A stretch of DNA of 64,000 bases from Megascapheus bottae (Eukaryota > Chordata > Mammalia > Rodentia > Geomyidae): positions 44,026,025-44,090,024 of the forward strand of contig JANJXV010000016.1 of NCBI GenBank assembly GCA_024803745.1. Reading direction: 5' to 3'. Positions 23,286 through 33,842 of the stretch are shown piece after piece (positions within the stretch are counted from its first letter, which is position 1; each line of letters begins with the position of its first letter). Below the pieces are notes generated by a model. It had not been told where the DNA came from. It worked only from the letters and a program-made list of their open reading frames with translations, and made no database searches. A program made the position numbers and the translations under genes.

Positions 23286-24539
23286 GAGGGAAGTTTATTG
23301 GGGTACACTCCCAGAGAGGTTGCACCAGGTCTGATTGCAGTGGGACGTTTATGGCTGGGGTAAAAATGGAAGTGTTGATCAGTAGAAACTTACATCAGGC
23401 AGACCACTCACATATACAGAAATACCGCCTCCATAGCCTCTGGCCTGCTGATGAGCAATTAGCCTATGAGTTTTTAAGTAGCTTACTTCCCATGTCTAAA
23501 CTTCTCGTGCACTTTTTGCTCCCACTCTGGTTTTGTTGGGGCTGTTTTGTAAGATATTGCATATATTTTCTGGGATTGTCTTTATTTTTATCTGCTACAG
23601 GCATATTCATAATTAGTCCTTGAAGAATTTGTATGGTTACGTAGAAAGCTCTTATCAGATAATGATAACAGCTCTGCCGTGTCAGTGTGAGACCTACTGA
23701 CTGTCTTCCTTCCCTGCAGCTGAAGCTTTCCCGGTTCTGGATGAGGCTGTTACTCGTTCTGCTTATAGAAAGATGAGCATCTGTAGAATCTATCTGTAGA
23801 TTCTCTTCCTTCACCCATTGGATTGAGTTGGCTCTTCCCGCTCTCATGCCACCTGGCCTGAAGGAGAGGAGCTACCCCTGCTCCCCATGTGGAGATGGGG
23901 GGGTCTCTTTCCCAGGGGACCTGGTGAGCACAGACTCCACCGAGGAATGGGGGAAATGGGTCCCAGCTTCCAGAAGGTTTACACGACCAACACAGGGCTT
24001 GGCTGGGGATCCACTGTCCACAGATTCCCTGCTGTACCCTGGCAAGGCTAGAGTCTTGGTGTCTAAGTCCTTGCTGGAGTTCGGGGAACTGGCAGAACTT
24101 ACTTCTGTGTGGATGACCGGAGAGGGTGGGGATGTAAGGGCTTGCTGCTGTGCATTGAGAAAGCAGATTCTGCTTGGACCTGTTGTATTTTTCAATGGAG
24201 TGTCTGGGTTGCAGGGCTTCTTCAGCTCCCCATCAGAGAAGTACGAGTCCAAAAGAAAACCAGACGAGTGGGCCTGTGCCTTTGATTGGACACTGAGACA
24301 CATTTGTCTGCTTTTCTTACTTCAACTTGCAGGCTTTCCTGTTTTTTCCGCATCTATTTGTGTCAAGCTTTTTAGTAGTATTTGTTGAAAAACAATAAGT
24401 AACAGTACTTGCACATCTTTCTGGAAGGAGAATACCTATAGGTCGGTGTGGAAATGTTTCAAGAGATGAGATTTTTAAAACTGCTTAGATTTATACCATT
24501 TTCTCTGCTTATGAGGCAGTAATTTTATAAAGAAACAAC
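23286..24539. other. Single-copy DNA, overlapping long chance frames
   Basis: A 186-codon plus frame (23828-24388) and a 143-codon minus frame (23872-24303) lie over each other. Neither shows a recognisable domain, and both cannot be genuine. I see no convincing splice signals, so I do not call a gene here. Confidence 0.4.
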
Positions 24540-25010
24540 AAAGCTTTAACAAAACTCAACAATCTGATTAGTAAATAATTAAATAACCTAGGTGAAGAAG
24601 CATTTCAGGTCTTTAAGACTAATGATAACAGAAAGTTGATATCAGGTTGCCAAATATACAGTCAACGGGAAATTCACAAATATAGAACTTTTACTTTTAA
24701 ACAAGAAAAGATTGAAATAAATTATTTAAAATTCTAACTCAATAGGTTTTCAAGGCAAAACAAGGAAGCCAATAAAAGATATAAAGATAAAAGCAAAAAT
24801 CATTGAACCTGAAACTAAGGAAAAACTTGGATTTTATAGATGCATTCAAGAGTAATTCTAAAGTAATTAAAGGCAGTGACAACTTTTTGACAGATACTAA
24901 GCAATTAAACTCCCAACTACAGAAAACTGGCATTGAAAATTCTCACTAAAGATATATAAAATATTTTGAATTTACAAGAATAATTATTAACTTTTTGCAT
25001 TAACAATGGA
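24540..25010 (+). mobile_element. Possible old L1 fragment
   Basis: The stretch is A-rich with strings such as AAAAATCATTGAACCTGAAAC and GATAAAGATAAAAGCA that resemble eroded L1 ORF2 sequence in plus orientation. No open frame survives. The alternative is plain AT-rich unique DNA. Confidence 0.3.
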
Positions 25011-25397
25011 AAAGTTCTAATGAAACAACTTATCCTTCAGAAGGAAATTACTGAAGGGAACTTACAAATAATACAATTGTTGAATAGCACAATTGAAATG
25101 ACTGTTGCAGAGATGATTTCAGAACTGTCTCTGGTGCTGTTCTCTCGTCAGGAGAAGAGGAAATTCTTGTCTCTTTTGCAGTGCTCTGGCATGCATGGAA
25201 GCTGGAAGGGTGTCTCCTGTATTGAGCCTTCACTAGGCACAGAAGATTCAGGGTGGAGCCCAGCCGTCACCTGAGGTCCAGAAGAGGCCTTCTGCCGGGA
25301 AGAGGGTAGAAAATCCCAGAAGTAGTCAAAGGTTGACATTGCGCCTCGATTAACATACCCTTTCGTCTGTTGTTTGTTTTGTTTCAGGTTTTGTTAT
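25011..25397. other. Single-copy DNA, nothing recognised
   Basis: An 84-codon plus frame (25020-25274) has no recognisable family. No repeat was recognised. Confidence 0.35.
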
Positions 25398-25716
25398 GGT
25401 TGTTCTGTTTTTGCAGGTCCTGGGGCTTGAACTTGGCCTGTAACTGAGCTTGAGATTCTTTTGCTCAAGGCTAGTGCTCTACCAGTTGAGCCTTAACCCC
25501 ATTTCCAGCTTCTTCTGAGTAGTTTATTGGAGATAAGAGTCTCAGGGGTGGGTGGGGAGTATGACCCAGTGGTAGGGTGCTTGCATGAAGCCCTTGGTAC
25601 CACATACACAGAAAATATCAAAAGTAGTGCTGTGGCTTCAATGATAGAGCACTAACCTTGAGAAAACTCAAGGATAGTGCCCAGGCCCTGAGTTCAAGCT
25701 GCAGAACTGGCAAAAA

Positions 25717-25747
<31 letters not shown>

Positions 25748-25893
25748 ATACATAAATAAATTAAAAAAATCTTAAGGATGTTCCTTGCCAGGTGGGCTTC
25801 AAACCTCATTCAAACTTCAGATTTCAGCATCCTGTCTCAGCATCCTAAGTAGCCAGGATTACAGATGTGAACTACCAGCTCCTGGCTTGGAAT
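25398..25893 (-). mobile_element. Composite B1-like/Geo SINE, split by a later insertion
   Basis: Two blocks on the minus strand belong to one older element. 25771-25893 is its B1-like head (plus-strand landmarks CCTAAGTAGCCAGGATTACAG, then GAACTACCAGCTCCTGGC). 25398-25544 holds the linker (GGAGATAAGAGTCTCA) and the Geo tail (TTGAGCCTTAACCCC, GGGGCTTGAACTTGG). Between them, at 25545-25770, sits an IDL-Geo SINE in the opposite orientation. The head breaks off where the linker resumes, so the order of events is readable: the composite element first, then the IDL-Geo insertion. Confidence 0.7.
25545..25770 (+). mobile_element. IDL-Geo SINE inserted into an older SINE
   Basis: The left monomer has a weakened A box (TGACCCAGTGGTAGGGTGC) and a deletion that removes most of the B-box region before CTTGGTACCACATACACAG. 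The Geo half is complete (AAAGTAGTGCTGTGGC to CAGAACTGGC). The tail has become an (AAAT)n array at about 25710-25768. The flanks AGTCTCAGG and AATCTTAAGG may be a decayed target duplication. The surrounding DNA is the split composite SINE. Confidence 0.8.
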
Positions 25894-26361
25894 TTTTTAC
25901 TCAATAAAAGTACATTTCCTCAATAACATAAGCACAATTACATTGAGCTAGTCTGTGCTCTCTCTTAGCAAATATCAGTCTAGCTAAAGTTGGCCCCAGA
26001 TAAGAGGTTGAAGAATTTTCCAGTGTTACGATGTTATTTTATTTAATGTAATAAAATAATGATTTTTGTGTATAAGATTTGGCTTATATGGAAATATTTA
26101 ATAAGTATTTGCTCAATGAGCAAAATCCAATCTGGGAATTGAAAAGGAGGAAAGGTGTGATGCCTAATAAATACATTCAAGGTAGAGAAAATTATAAAAT
26201 TAGCATACAAAAAACAAATCTTTTCCTTTTAACACTGAAATTTTATATGAAAAAGTAAATATAAAAGCCTCCTGACTCAATTTCAATAAAAAAAATATGC
26301 TAACCTAGAAAAAAGCATAAAATTTAAACAACTTAAAAGATTGTTTAAAAAGCCCCAAACA
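25894..26361. other. AT-rich DNA, nothing recognised
   Basis: The interval is low in GC and contains (A)n-rich strings. No open frame of interest and no repeat family could be assigned. Confidence 0.4.
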
Positions 26362-26572
26362 GGGGCCGGGAGTTTGGCTTAGTGGTAGAGTGCTTGCCAA
26401 GCATGCACAAAGACCTGGGTTTGATTTCTTAGTACCACATACTTAGAAAAAGCCAGAAGTGGTGCTGAGGTTCAGGTGGTAGAGCTCTAGCCTTGAGAAA
26501 AATCCAGGGGCAGTCCTCAGGCCCTGAGCTTAAGCCCAGGACTGGCAAAAACAAAAACAAAACAAAACAAAC
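26362..26572 (+). mobile_element. IDL-Geo SINE
   Basis: Both monomers are complete. The ID-like half starts at GGGGCCGGGAG, has TTGGCTTAGTGGTAGAG as A box and GGGTTTGATTTC as a diverged B box. The Geo half starts at AGCCAGAAGTGGTGCTGAGG and ends at CAGGACTGGC. The tail is an (AAAAC)n array of about 27 bp. It is slightly more diverged than the copies at 1123 and 58101. Confidence 0.88.
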
Positions 26573-27084
26573 ATATACTTTTGAGTAAATAACAATTATA
26601 GAGATTGTATTTCTCTGTGAGATAAGTGAATTTTTAAATAGATATTGTGCTTCCACAAATTAAAGTTTTCACTGTCAAAACTCTAAGTTGCTAGAGGATA
26701 ATAGATGAGTGAAAATATAAATAATATTTTAATCAGTAGTCTGGAGGGCTAGTCAGGAGTGCTGGGGACAGAAGGCTTCAAGAGCCTAGCATCTCTATAG
26801 AATTTAGCATCAAATGATCTATGAATTTCTCATCATTGAAGAGATAATTAGTTAATTATGTAGGGAACAAAAGCACTTCCTACAAACCAAATACATAATC
26901 AATAATGCAAGACCAAAGTTGTTCAGTATCTATCAAGGAAAGAAAATCATATCTTAATACAGCTAGAAGGTTCCAGAGTTAATAAAGGCTTCCTACCTAG
27001 TGGTAAAGGATAAAATAATAAGGGGGATAAACATTTGGTTATAAACTGTTTGATTATCCCCCTCTGAAATTGGAGAATAAAGGG
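26573..27084. other. AT-rich DNA, nothing recognised
   Basis: No exon, RNA gene or repeat family could be assigned. Confidence 0.4.
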
Positions 27085-27385
27085 GAGGGTGCAGGGACAC
27101 AATCTGCAATCCCACATATTCCAGATGCTGACATGGAGAGGCTCTCAATTCAAGACCAGCCAGGCCAAAGACGTTCACAGAACAAGCTGGATGTGGTGCT
27201 CTGAGCCTGTCTTCAGGCTGTACAGGAGGCCACAGAAGGAAAGCTGCGACCACAGCTGTCCCTGAGCAAGAAGTGAAAGAGAATAAATGAAAAACAATGG
27301 AAGCAAAAGAGGGCTGGTGGCATGGCTCAAGACGTAATACACTGTAGAGCAAGGCTCTGACCTCAAATTCCAGTACTGTGAAGAA
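27085..27385 (+). mobile_element. Old SINE: B1-like units joined to a tRNA-derived unit
   Basis: 27085-27180 reads as a B1/Alu-like monomer (CAATCTGCAATCCCACATAT, CAATTCAAGACCAGCCAGGC). A second B1-like stretch follows (CAAGCTGGATGTGGTGCTC, GGCTGTACAGGAGGCC). 27308-27385 is a tRNA-derived unit (GGCATGGCTCAAGACG, GACCTCAAATTCCAGTACTG). Its A-rich tail runs directly into the large purine microsatellite. The order resembles B1-ID type composite SINEs known in rodents. Exact family naming needs a library search. Confidence 0.5.
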
Positions 27386-27481
27386 GAAAAAGGAGGAGGA
27401 GGAGGAGGAGGAGGAGGAGGAGGAGGAGGAGGAGGAGGAGAAGAAGAAGAAGAAGAAGAAGAAGAAGAAGAAGAAGAAGAA

Positions 27482-27522
<41 letters not shown>

Positions 27523-27541
27523 GGAAGAAGAGGAAGAAGAG

Positions 27542-27573
<32 letters not shown>

Positions 27574-27706
27574 AGAAGAAAAAGAAAAAGGAGGAGGAGG
27601 AGGAGAAAAAGAAGAAGAAGAAGAAGAAGAAGAAGAAGAAGAAGAAGAAGAAGAAGAAGAGGAGGAGGAGGAGGAGGAGGAGGAGGAGGAGGAGGAGGAG
27701 GAGGAG
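27379..27706 (+). repeat. Large (GGA)n/(GAA)n polypurine microsatellite
   Basis: About 330 bp of almost pure purine are arranged in blocks of GGA, GAA, (GAAGAAGAG)n, GAA again, a short GGA-AAAGA interruption, GAA and a final GGA block. All frames on the plus strand read as Glu/Lys/Arg runs, so the 118-codon open stretch is an artefact. Uninterrupted polypurine-polypyrimidine of this length can form intramolecular triplex DNA. It begins in the A-rich tail of the SINE that ends at 27385 and is directly followed by another SINE. Confidence 0.95.
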
Positions 27707-27925
27707 CTTTAATCCTAGTTACTCAGGAGACTGAGTTCTGAAGATCGCAGTTCAAAGCTAGCCTGGGCACAAAAATCCATGAGATTTTTGGAGATCTTAT
27801 CTCCAATTAGTCACCAGAAAACTATGGCTCAAGTGGCAGAGCGCCAGATGAGCTGAAGAGCTCAGGGACAGAGCCCAAGCCCAGAGTCCAAGTCCCATGA
27901 CCAGCAAAAAAAAGAAAAGACAAAA
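27706..27925 (+). mobile_element. Composite SINE: B1-like head plus Geo-like tail
   Basis: The head shows TTTAATCCTAGTTACTCAGG, GATCGCAGTTCAAAGC and GCCTGGGCACAAAAATCC. The linker GATCTTATCTCCAATTAGTC follows. The tail has CTATGGCTCAAGTGGCAGAG (A-box-like) and AGAGTCCAAGTCCCATGACC (B-box-like), then an A-rich tail. This is one of the clearest copies of the composite family in the window. Its first ~20 bases seem to have been replaced by the neighbouring purine array. Confidence 0.75.
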
Positions 27926-29261
27926 GGCAATGTGAGTAAAGAGCAAAAAATTAAAAATGTACAGGAATTTCAGCAAAATAATAATTTCACGAAGATGTAA
28001 AAAAATTCTGAAGCAAAGTCCATGAGATATCAAAATATATTAATAATGGATAAGCTAATGCTGACCAAATCGCATGCTTTCAAAGTGACCTCTTTTCCTC
28101 TTGTTTGAAAGGACTGACATCTGAACCCAGAGGCTTGTCTCCCTAGGCAGATGCTCTCCCCCTTTGGGCCCCAGCCCATCCTTCCGTAGACCCGGCTATC
28201 TCCTGCAGAATGAATCACCCACACCCACACAGAAGCTCGGGGCTTTGTTTCCCCTGTTCCTGCGGGCTGCGCCTCACCACCCCCTGGAGACGTGACATGG
28301 AGGCTTGGCAGACTTGCTCCTGAGACACTGGGGCTTCCAGAGAGCGAGGCCCCTGTTAGTGTGTGCCCGACTACACATCATTCTCGCACCCACATTTGAG
28401 AAACAACTCTGAGAGAACCCGCATGCCTGGTCCCTGCTCTCCTGTCAGCCTGGAGAGCTACAGGTGCGTCTGGCATCCCACCAGCCTCCGGAAGTGTCAG
28501 AAGGACAGAGTCCATGGCAGGGACCTGCCAGCCTCCAGGGTTCTGACACCTGGCACGCAGGCCCAGCCCGGCGGGGCACAACTGTAAAATGCTTCCTTTT
28601 CCCCGGGTTGTTCCCTCCGCTCTGGCTGCCGGGTGGCCGACAAGCTCAGCAGAGGGACGGATTTCAGCTGTCAGCTCAGAGGGGAAGAAATGTGCTCACC
28701 AAACAGAAGAAGAAGGGAAAAAAAACCAAACACAACTGTAAACCTGCTGTAGGAGAGAAATGTAGGAGAGGTTGAAAATTGGGCAACTTAGACCCAGGGA
28801 GGATAAATTCACTAGTTAGTCTGCCGCAAACCTCCCAGCCCTTTCCTCGGGCTCAAGGAAGTGCTGTGCAAGTCTGAGACCAGCACGGGTCTCACAGCCT
28901 GTTGTGTGTCCTTGAAGGGGGTCCCCAGAGCCCAGCAGGCTTTTCACTCTGGCTTCCATCATAGCAACCTACTGGCAAAGTCAACCCATGGCCGCTGTGT
29001 CCACACACTCCCTGAGATGCACAGCTCAGCCAGCAGGCCAGAGAAGGCTGCCTCTTCCTTCCAACACAGGCCTCGCCCCCCATGCAGAGGCTGAGAAGTC
29101 CTATGGGCCTTCTGTTTCTCTGGTTCCCATCAGAGCTGGAGACTGACTGGGAAGAGGACAACAGGGGAAATCATGGAAAGGGAGAAAGGGAGGAAAGTTG
29201 CTAAAATCTAGCAGAGACAAGTACAAATCAATTATCCTGAAGAGCAGATGTAAAACAAAGC
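27926..29261. other. Single-copy DNA, nothing recognised
   Basis: No SINE, LINE or exon was recognised. The GC-rich part at 28100-28700 has short overlapping frames on both strands and no family similarity. Confidence 0.4.
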
Positions 29262-29280
29262 TGAATTACCTGGTGTATTT

Positions 29281-29347
<67 letters not shown>

Positions 29348-29519
29348 ATTTGAAATAGGGAAGAGAAGGGGGGAAACAATGATTGGGAGGGCTGGGGAGA
29401 GGGAAACAGGGAGAAAACATGAGAAGGGTTCTCATTGTATGAGAAGTAATGGCCCTACTATCTGGTGAATGTAACTGTAACCCCTCTATACGTTATCCTG
29501 ACAGAATAAAAAACATTTT
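29262..29519 (+). repeat. Unclassified interspersed repeat, copy 1, with (TG)n
   Basis: The unit reads: a TGGTGTATTTTATATATG lead, then (TG)n at 29287-29344, then TTTATTTGAAATAGGGAAG (29345-29363), a G/A-rich middle, GAAGTAATGGCCCTAC, GAATGTAACTGTAACCCC, and an A-rich end after GAATAAAAAAC. Related copies lie at 33022-33177 (plus) and 41591-41895 (minus). I cannot name the family. An A-rich 3' end after an AATAAA-like signal suggests a retroposed RNA or the 3' end of a LINE or LTR transcript. Confidence 0.6.
29287..29344. repeat. (TG)n microsatellite
   Basis: Pure TG dinucleotides run for about 29 repeats, lying at an AT-rich point inside the unclassified repeat. The tract is long enough to be polymorphic and to favour Z-DNA. 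Confidence 0.95.
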
Positions 29520-29520
29520 A

Positions 29521-31490
29521 AAGCTTAAAAAAAACCAAAGCTGCATGACCACAAAAGGCTTTTACATGGTATTCAAATAATGCTGAATCATATGATAATT
29601 TCTCTGAACACTGAGAAGGCATTTGACAAAATACAGCATCCATTCCTGTTAAAAGCATTAGAAAAATAGGAATAGGAGATACAATCCTTAAAATAATTAA
29701 AACCATATATGACACATTTATGGCTAGTATCATACTAAATGGAGAAAGACTAAAAGGATTAATCTTAAAATCAGGAACAAGACAGATGCCCACTCTCTCC
29801 ACTTCTCTTCAATCTACTGCTGGAACCCTTAGCCAGATCAATAAGGCAAGAGACGAACATCAAAAGGATCCACATAGGGAAAGAAGAAATTAAACTATCC
29901 CTATTCGCAGATGACTGGATGCTATACTTGAGTGACCCAATAAGCTCCACTCCCAAATTCTTAGAACTAATAAATCATTTTAGCAAAGTGGCGGGATACA
30001 ACATCAACCTTCAAAAGTCAGTAGCCTTTCTGTATGCCAACAATACACAAACAGAACATGAAATCAAGAAAATGATCCCAATTGCAATAGCCCCCAGAAG
30101 AATAAAATACTTAGGAATTAACTTAACCAAAGATATTATTTAATAAAACTATAAAAGCCTAACGAAAGAAATTAAAGTGGACCCCAAGAAATGGAAAGAC
30201 ATCCATGCTTATGGACAAGAAAAACCAACATAGTGAAAATGGCCATATTGCCAAAATTGATATACAAATTCAATGCAATCCCCATCAAAATCCCAAAGAC
30301 ATTCTTTACTGAAATAGAAGATATAATCCAGAGGTTCATATGGAACAAGAAAAGACCTAGAATAGCCAAAGCTATTCTAGGCAAAAAGAGCAATGCAGGT
30401 GGTATTACAATACCAGACTTCAAACTCTACTATAGAGCCATAATAACAAAAATAGCATGGTATTGGCACAAAAATAGACCAGAAGATCAGTGGAACAGAA
30501 TAGAAGACCCAGAAATAGAACCACATACCTATAGTCAACTTATATTCGACAAAGGAGCCAGAGATATATAGTAGAACAAACACAGCCTCTTCAATTATTG
30601 GTGCTGGGAAAACTGGGCAGCCACATGCAGAAAACTAAATATTGACCCTAGCCCTTTGCCATGCACAAGAATTAACTCAAAGTGGATCAAAGACCTCAAT
30701 GTCAGACCAGAAACCATGAAACTGCTACATGATAAAGTAGGAGAGACACTGGAACTCATAGGCACAGGCAAAAACTTCCAGAACAGAGTCCCAGGGTCAC
30801 AACAGATTGGAGAGAGATTCGATAAATGGGACTACAAAAATAAAGTTTCTGCACAGATAAAAGCACAGCTACTAAAGTAGAAAGACAGCCAACCAACTGG
30901 GAAAAGATACTTACCAATAATACATCAGACAAATGCTTAATATCCAGTATCCACAGGGAACTCAAGAAACTAATCCCCCCAAACCCAACAACCCAATCAC
31001 TAAATGGGCAAGGGAACTAAAGAGAGACTTATCAAAATAAGAGGTTAAAATAGCAAAAAAAAAAAAACCCAAAAAAACAAAAAACAATCTATGAGAAAAT
31101 TTTCATCATCTATGGTCCTAAAGGAAATGCAAATAAAATCAATCTTAAGATATCACCTTACCCCAACAAGAATGGCCAAGATTTTGAACTCAGACAATGA
31201 CAGTTGCTGGCGGGGTTGTGAAGAAAAAGGAACCCTACTACACTGCTGGTGGGATTGTAAACTAGTTCAACCACTCTGGAAAGCAGTGTGGAGGTTTCTT
31301 AAAGAACTGAAAATTGACCTTCCCTACGATCCCGCCATACCACTTCTGGGCATCTACCCTGAACATCATGACCCAGGATATGATAAGGACACCTGCTCAG
31401 CTATGTTTATCTCTGCACTATTCACAATAGCCAGGCAATAGAAACAATCCAGATGCCCTACTGCAGATGAATGGATACAGAAAATGTGGC

Positions 31491-31521
<31 letters not shown>

Positions 31522-31982
31522 CACAATGGAATTCTACATACCCATCAGACAAGATAAAATAATGGCATTCACAGGGAAGTGGATGAATCTAGAGCAAATC
31601 ATGTTGAGTGAGACAAGTCAAGAACAAGGAACAAAAGGCGCATGGTATCCTTAATACGTGGATATTAGATCCAAACAGTACAAGGGCGAGGACTCAATAT
31701 TCAGTTACCCAAGGTTATGGAGATGGTCTTGGAGCCACAAACATAACTACATAGACATGAAAATCTACGATGGATATGTACTCTATAGACATAATGTTAC
31801 GTTATATACATTGATGTGCATCTAAGACATACAAACCTTCAGTTTAATTTTAATTATGTTCTAAAATCTATGTGCCCATGATTGCATATAGAGATTCTCT
31901 TCTTGAATACTTGTCTGTTAAACATGGCATTTGGAATATGATGTAAAAATCAGTATTAATAAAAATCTTTCAAAAAAGAAAG
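29521..31982 (+). pseudogene. 5'-truncated, broken LINE-1 (ORF2 C-terminal half and 3' UTR)
   Basis: This is the remnant of a LINE-1 whose ORF2 encoded endonuclease and reverse transcriptase for retrotransposition. The copy starts inside the reverse transcriptase domain. [15 protein letters not shown] codons lie near 29610. The catalytic FADD box is at 29904-29915, followed by WMLYL, where most L1s have M right after FADD. The C-terminal part includes a Cys-rich segment with C-x3-C and HCWWDC near 31200-31260. The frame is broken by stops and frameshifts (a stop after the LTKDII codons near 30142, and more to 31441), so no working protein is made. The 3' UTR has an (AT)n run at 31491-31524 and an A-rich end at about 31968-31982. 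Moderate divergence makes it younger than the other L1 remnants here. Confidence 0.9.
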
Positions 31983-32684
31983 AATGGGGCTCTGCTGTCA
32001 AGGAGTATGTGGTCATAAGAATCCCACCACGAGTGGTTAGATGTCAAGAACGAGGAGCTGTGCTCCTCAGCCAGGCCTGAGCTACCTTGGAGGCTCCAGG
32101 AAGGTGGGTAGGAGTTTGTTCTAAGCTGACTTCATATCTGACAATGGAGTAATCAACTTCCCCACTCACCATAAAAGAAAGCTGTGCTCCAGTTACTTAA
32201 GCTGACGAATATTGCAATGCTTGAGCCTCTGAGGTTGCTCATCCTCCTTCACTGGAATGAGAAGGAGGATTCCAGCCCCACTGACTGCAGAGCAAGGTAG
32301 GGAAACCAGTAGAGGAGCTGAGAGCCCTAGGGACAGTTTCTCCTGCTCAGCTGAAGTTCCACGGCTCTGGGGCTACCTTATCGAGTTTGGCCCCCTCCAA
32401 AGACCGGATTCTTGGCTTCCAGCAGTGTGTTCTGAACTATCAAGAGCTTCAACGTGGCAACGGCTTAAATAACTTTGGCCCAATTGCTGTACAGAGTTTG
32501 CTGATAGGAGAGAATGTGGACTGGCTTTTAGTTGGGTTGTTGGCCCGCTTGAATGCTTGAGGGAAAATTAATTACAAGAAGTTTTAAAGGGTTCCCAGTT
32601 TCGTGTTTGGAGCCAGATCACCCACTAAGAACACTCGAGTCAGTAACTCTTTTCTGACTTTATGTCACAACTAGATTACTTATA
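31983..32684. other. Single-copy DNA, nothing recognised
   Basis: This is unique-looking sequence between the L1 poly(A) end and a MIR/L2-like string. The 71-codon plus frame at 32257-32472 has no recognisable family. Confidence 0.4.
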
Positions 32685-32750
32685 ATACCTAGTGCAACAT
32701 AAACGTTATATAAATAGTTGTTAAATGGTGTTGTTGAAGGAATGAGGACA
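32685..32750 (+). mobile_element. Possible MIR/L2 3' fragment
   Basis: AATACCTAGTGCAACATAAA, TATATAAATAGTTGTTAAAT and TTGTTGAAGGAATGA follow the 3' end shared by MIR and L2-type repeats ('...cctggcacatagtaggcactcaataaatatttgttgaatgaatg'). Very old and short. Confidence 0.4.
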
Positions 32751-32796
32751 TGAGGAAAACAAATTCTACATAGGTTCTGTAAAAAAAATTAAATGA

Positions 32797-32984
32797 GGGG
32801 CCAGGAGTTTGGCCTACTGGTAGACTGCTTGCCTAGCATGCACGAAGACCCGGGTTCAATTCCTTGGTACCACATACATAGAAAAAAGCCGGAAGTGGTG
32901 CTGAGGCTCAAGTGGTAGAGCTCTAGCCTTGAGAAAGTCCAAGGACAGTGCTCAGGCCCTAAGCTCAAGCCCAGGACTGGCAAA

Positions 32985-33027
<43 letters not shown>
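32797..33027 (+). mobile_element. IDL-Geo SINE with (AAAT)n tail
   Basis: The element is full length. The ID-like half starts at GGGGCCAGGAG, with A box GGCCTACTGGTAGAC and B box GGGTTCAATTCC. The Geo half starts at AGCCGGAAGTGGTGCTGAGG and ends at CAGGACTGGC. The tail is a pure (AAAT)n array of about 45 bp (32981-33027). The array runs directly into a copy of the unclassified repeat. Confidence 0.9.
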
Positions 33028-33177
33028 GTGAGTGAGAAGGAGTCGGGAGAGGGAAAATGGGAGAAACGCATGGGAAGGGATAAGAATGTTCAGGAAGTAA
33101 TGTACCCACCAGGGATGAATGTAACTATCACCCCTCTGTACATCACTCCAACAATGAAATAAAATTTAAAAAGAAAA
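33022..33177 (+). repeat. Unclassified interspersed repeat, copy 2
   Basis: It shares with copy 1 (29262) the G/A-rich middle (GAAGGAGTCGGGAGAGGG), GAAGTAATGTACCCACC, GAATGTAACTATCACCCC and an A-rich end after GAAATAAAATTT. The 5' part is missing or replaced by the SINE tail that abuts it. Confidence 0.6.
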
Positions 33178-33627
33178 CAATAATGCTGAAGGCACAGTGC
33201 TGTCATGGCAGCAGTCTCCAGGGCTCTGCTCCGGGACTGAGCTCTCACACAAGGGGTGATGAGTGGCACCGGGTCAGCCGGCGCTGGGCTCCCAGACAGA
33301 GGCAAGGTCAGGCTCAAGGTCACAGGTCTTGGCCCTGTTCACCCAGACAGCATTTTCTACTTGTTCTGAGCCTAGAGGAGTGAGCTTCGAAACCTGTCCA
33401 AAACACAATGCAAACGACTTAAAATGAGGCCCTGACCTTGCCATGATTCAAGAGGAGGGTAACTGTACAGCAGTCACTTTCACAGAGGAATAAGTAGATT
33501 ACTTTGAAAAGTCTACTGTTTTCTTTGTGTAAATGTAAGTGGTTGGAACTGTCAAAGGCAGAAGGAAAAATGGTAAATTACTCAGCACACCATTCCTAAT
33601 TTTCATTTCACTAAACCTGGAGGGCAG
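33178..33627. other. Single-copy DNA, nothing recognised
   Basis: No repeat, RNA gene or exon was recognised. Confidence 0.4.
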
Positions 33628-33842
33628 CACTCGCTGACCGTCTTGCTGCACCGGTACTGGAGTCTGAACTCAGCCCCTCTCACTTTCCTTTAGATTTTCA
33701 GCTCACGCTAGCACTCTACCACTGAAGCCCACCTCCACTTCTGGCTTTTTGCTAATTAGAAATAAGCGTCTCCCAGATTTACCTTCCTGGGCTAGCAGTG
33801 AACCGCAATCCAAAGGTTGCAGCCTTTTGAGGAGCTGTAGAT
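33628..33842 (-). mobile_element. Composite SINE: B1-like head plus Geo tail, antisense
   Basis: Plus-strand landmarks, in antisense order, are a B-box side (CCGGTACTGGAGTCTGAACTC), the Geo core (CTAGCACTCTACCACTGAAG), CCACTTCTGGCTTTTTGC, the linker TTAGAAATAAGCGTCTCCC, and the B1-like head (CCTGGGCTAGCAGTGAACCGC, then a degraded CTGAGGAGTAGC-type stretch). It is old and has no clear duplication. Confidence 0.6.

Noticed and set aside
23828..24388. 186-codon plus frame overlapping a 143-codon minus frame
   Set aside because: They occupy the same DNA on opposite strands, and neither has a recognisable family or splice signals.
27379..27734. 118-codon Glu/Lys/Arg-rich open frame
   Set aside because: It is only the translation of the GAA/GGA purine array.
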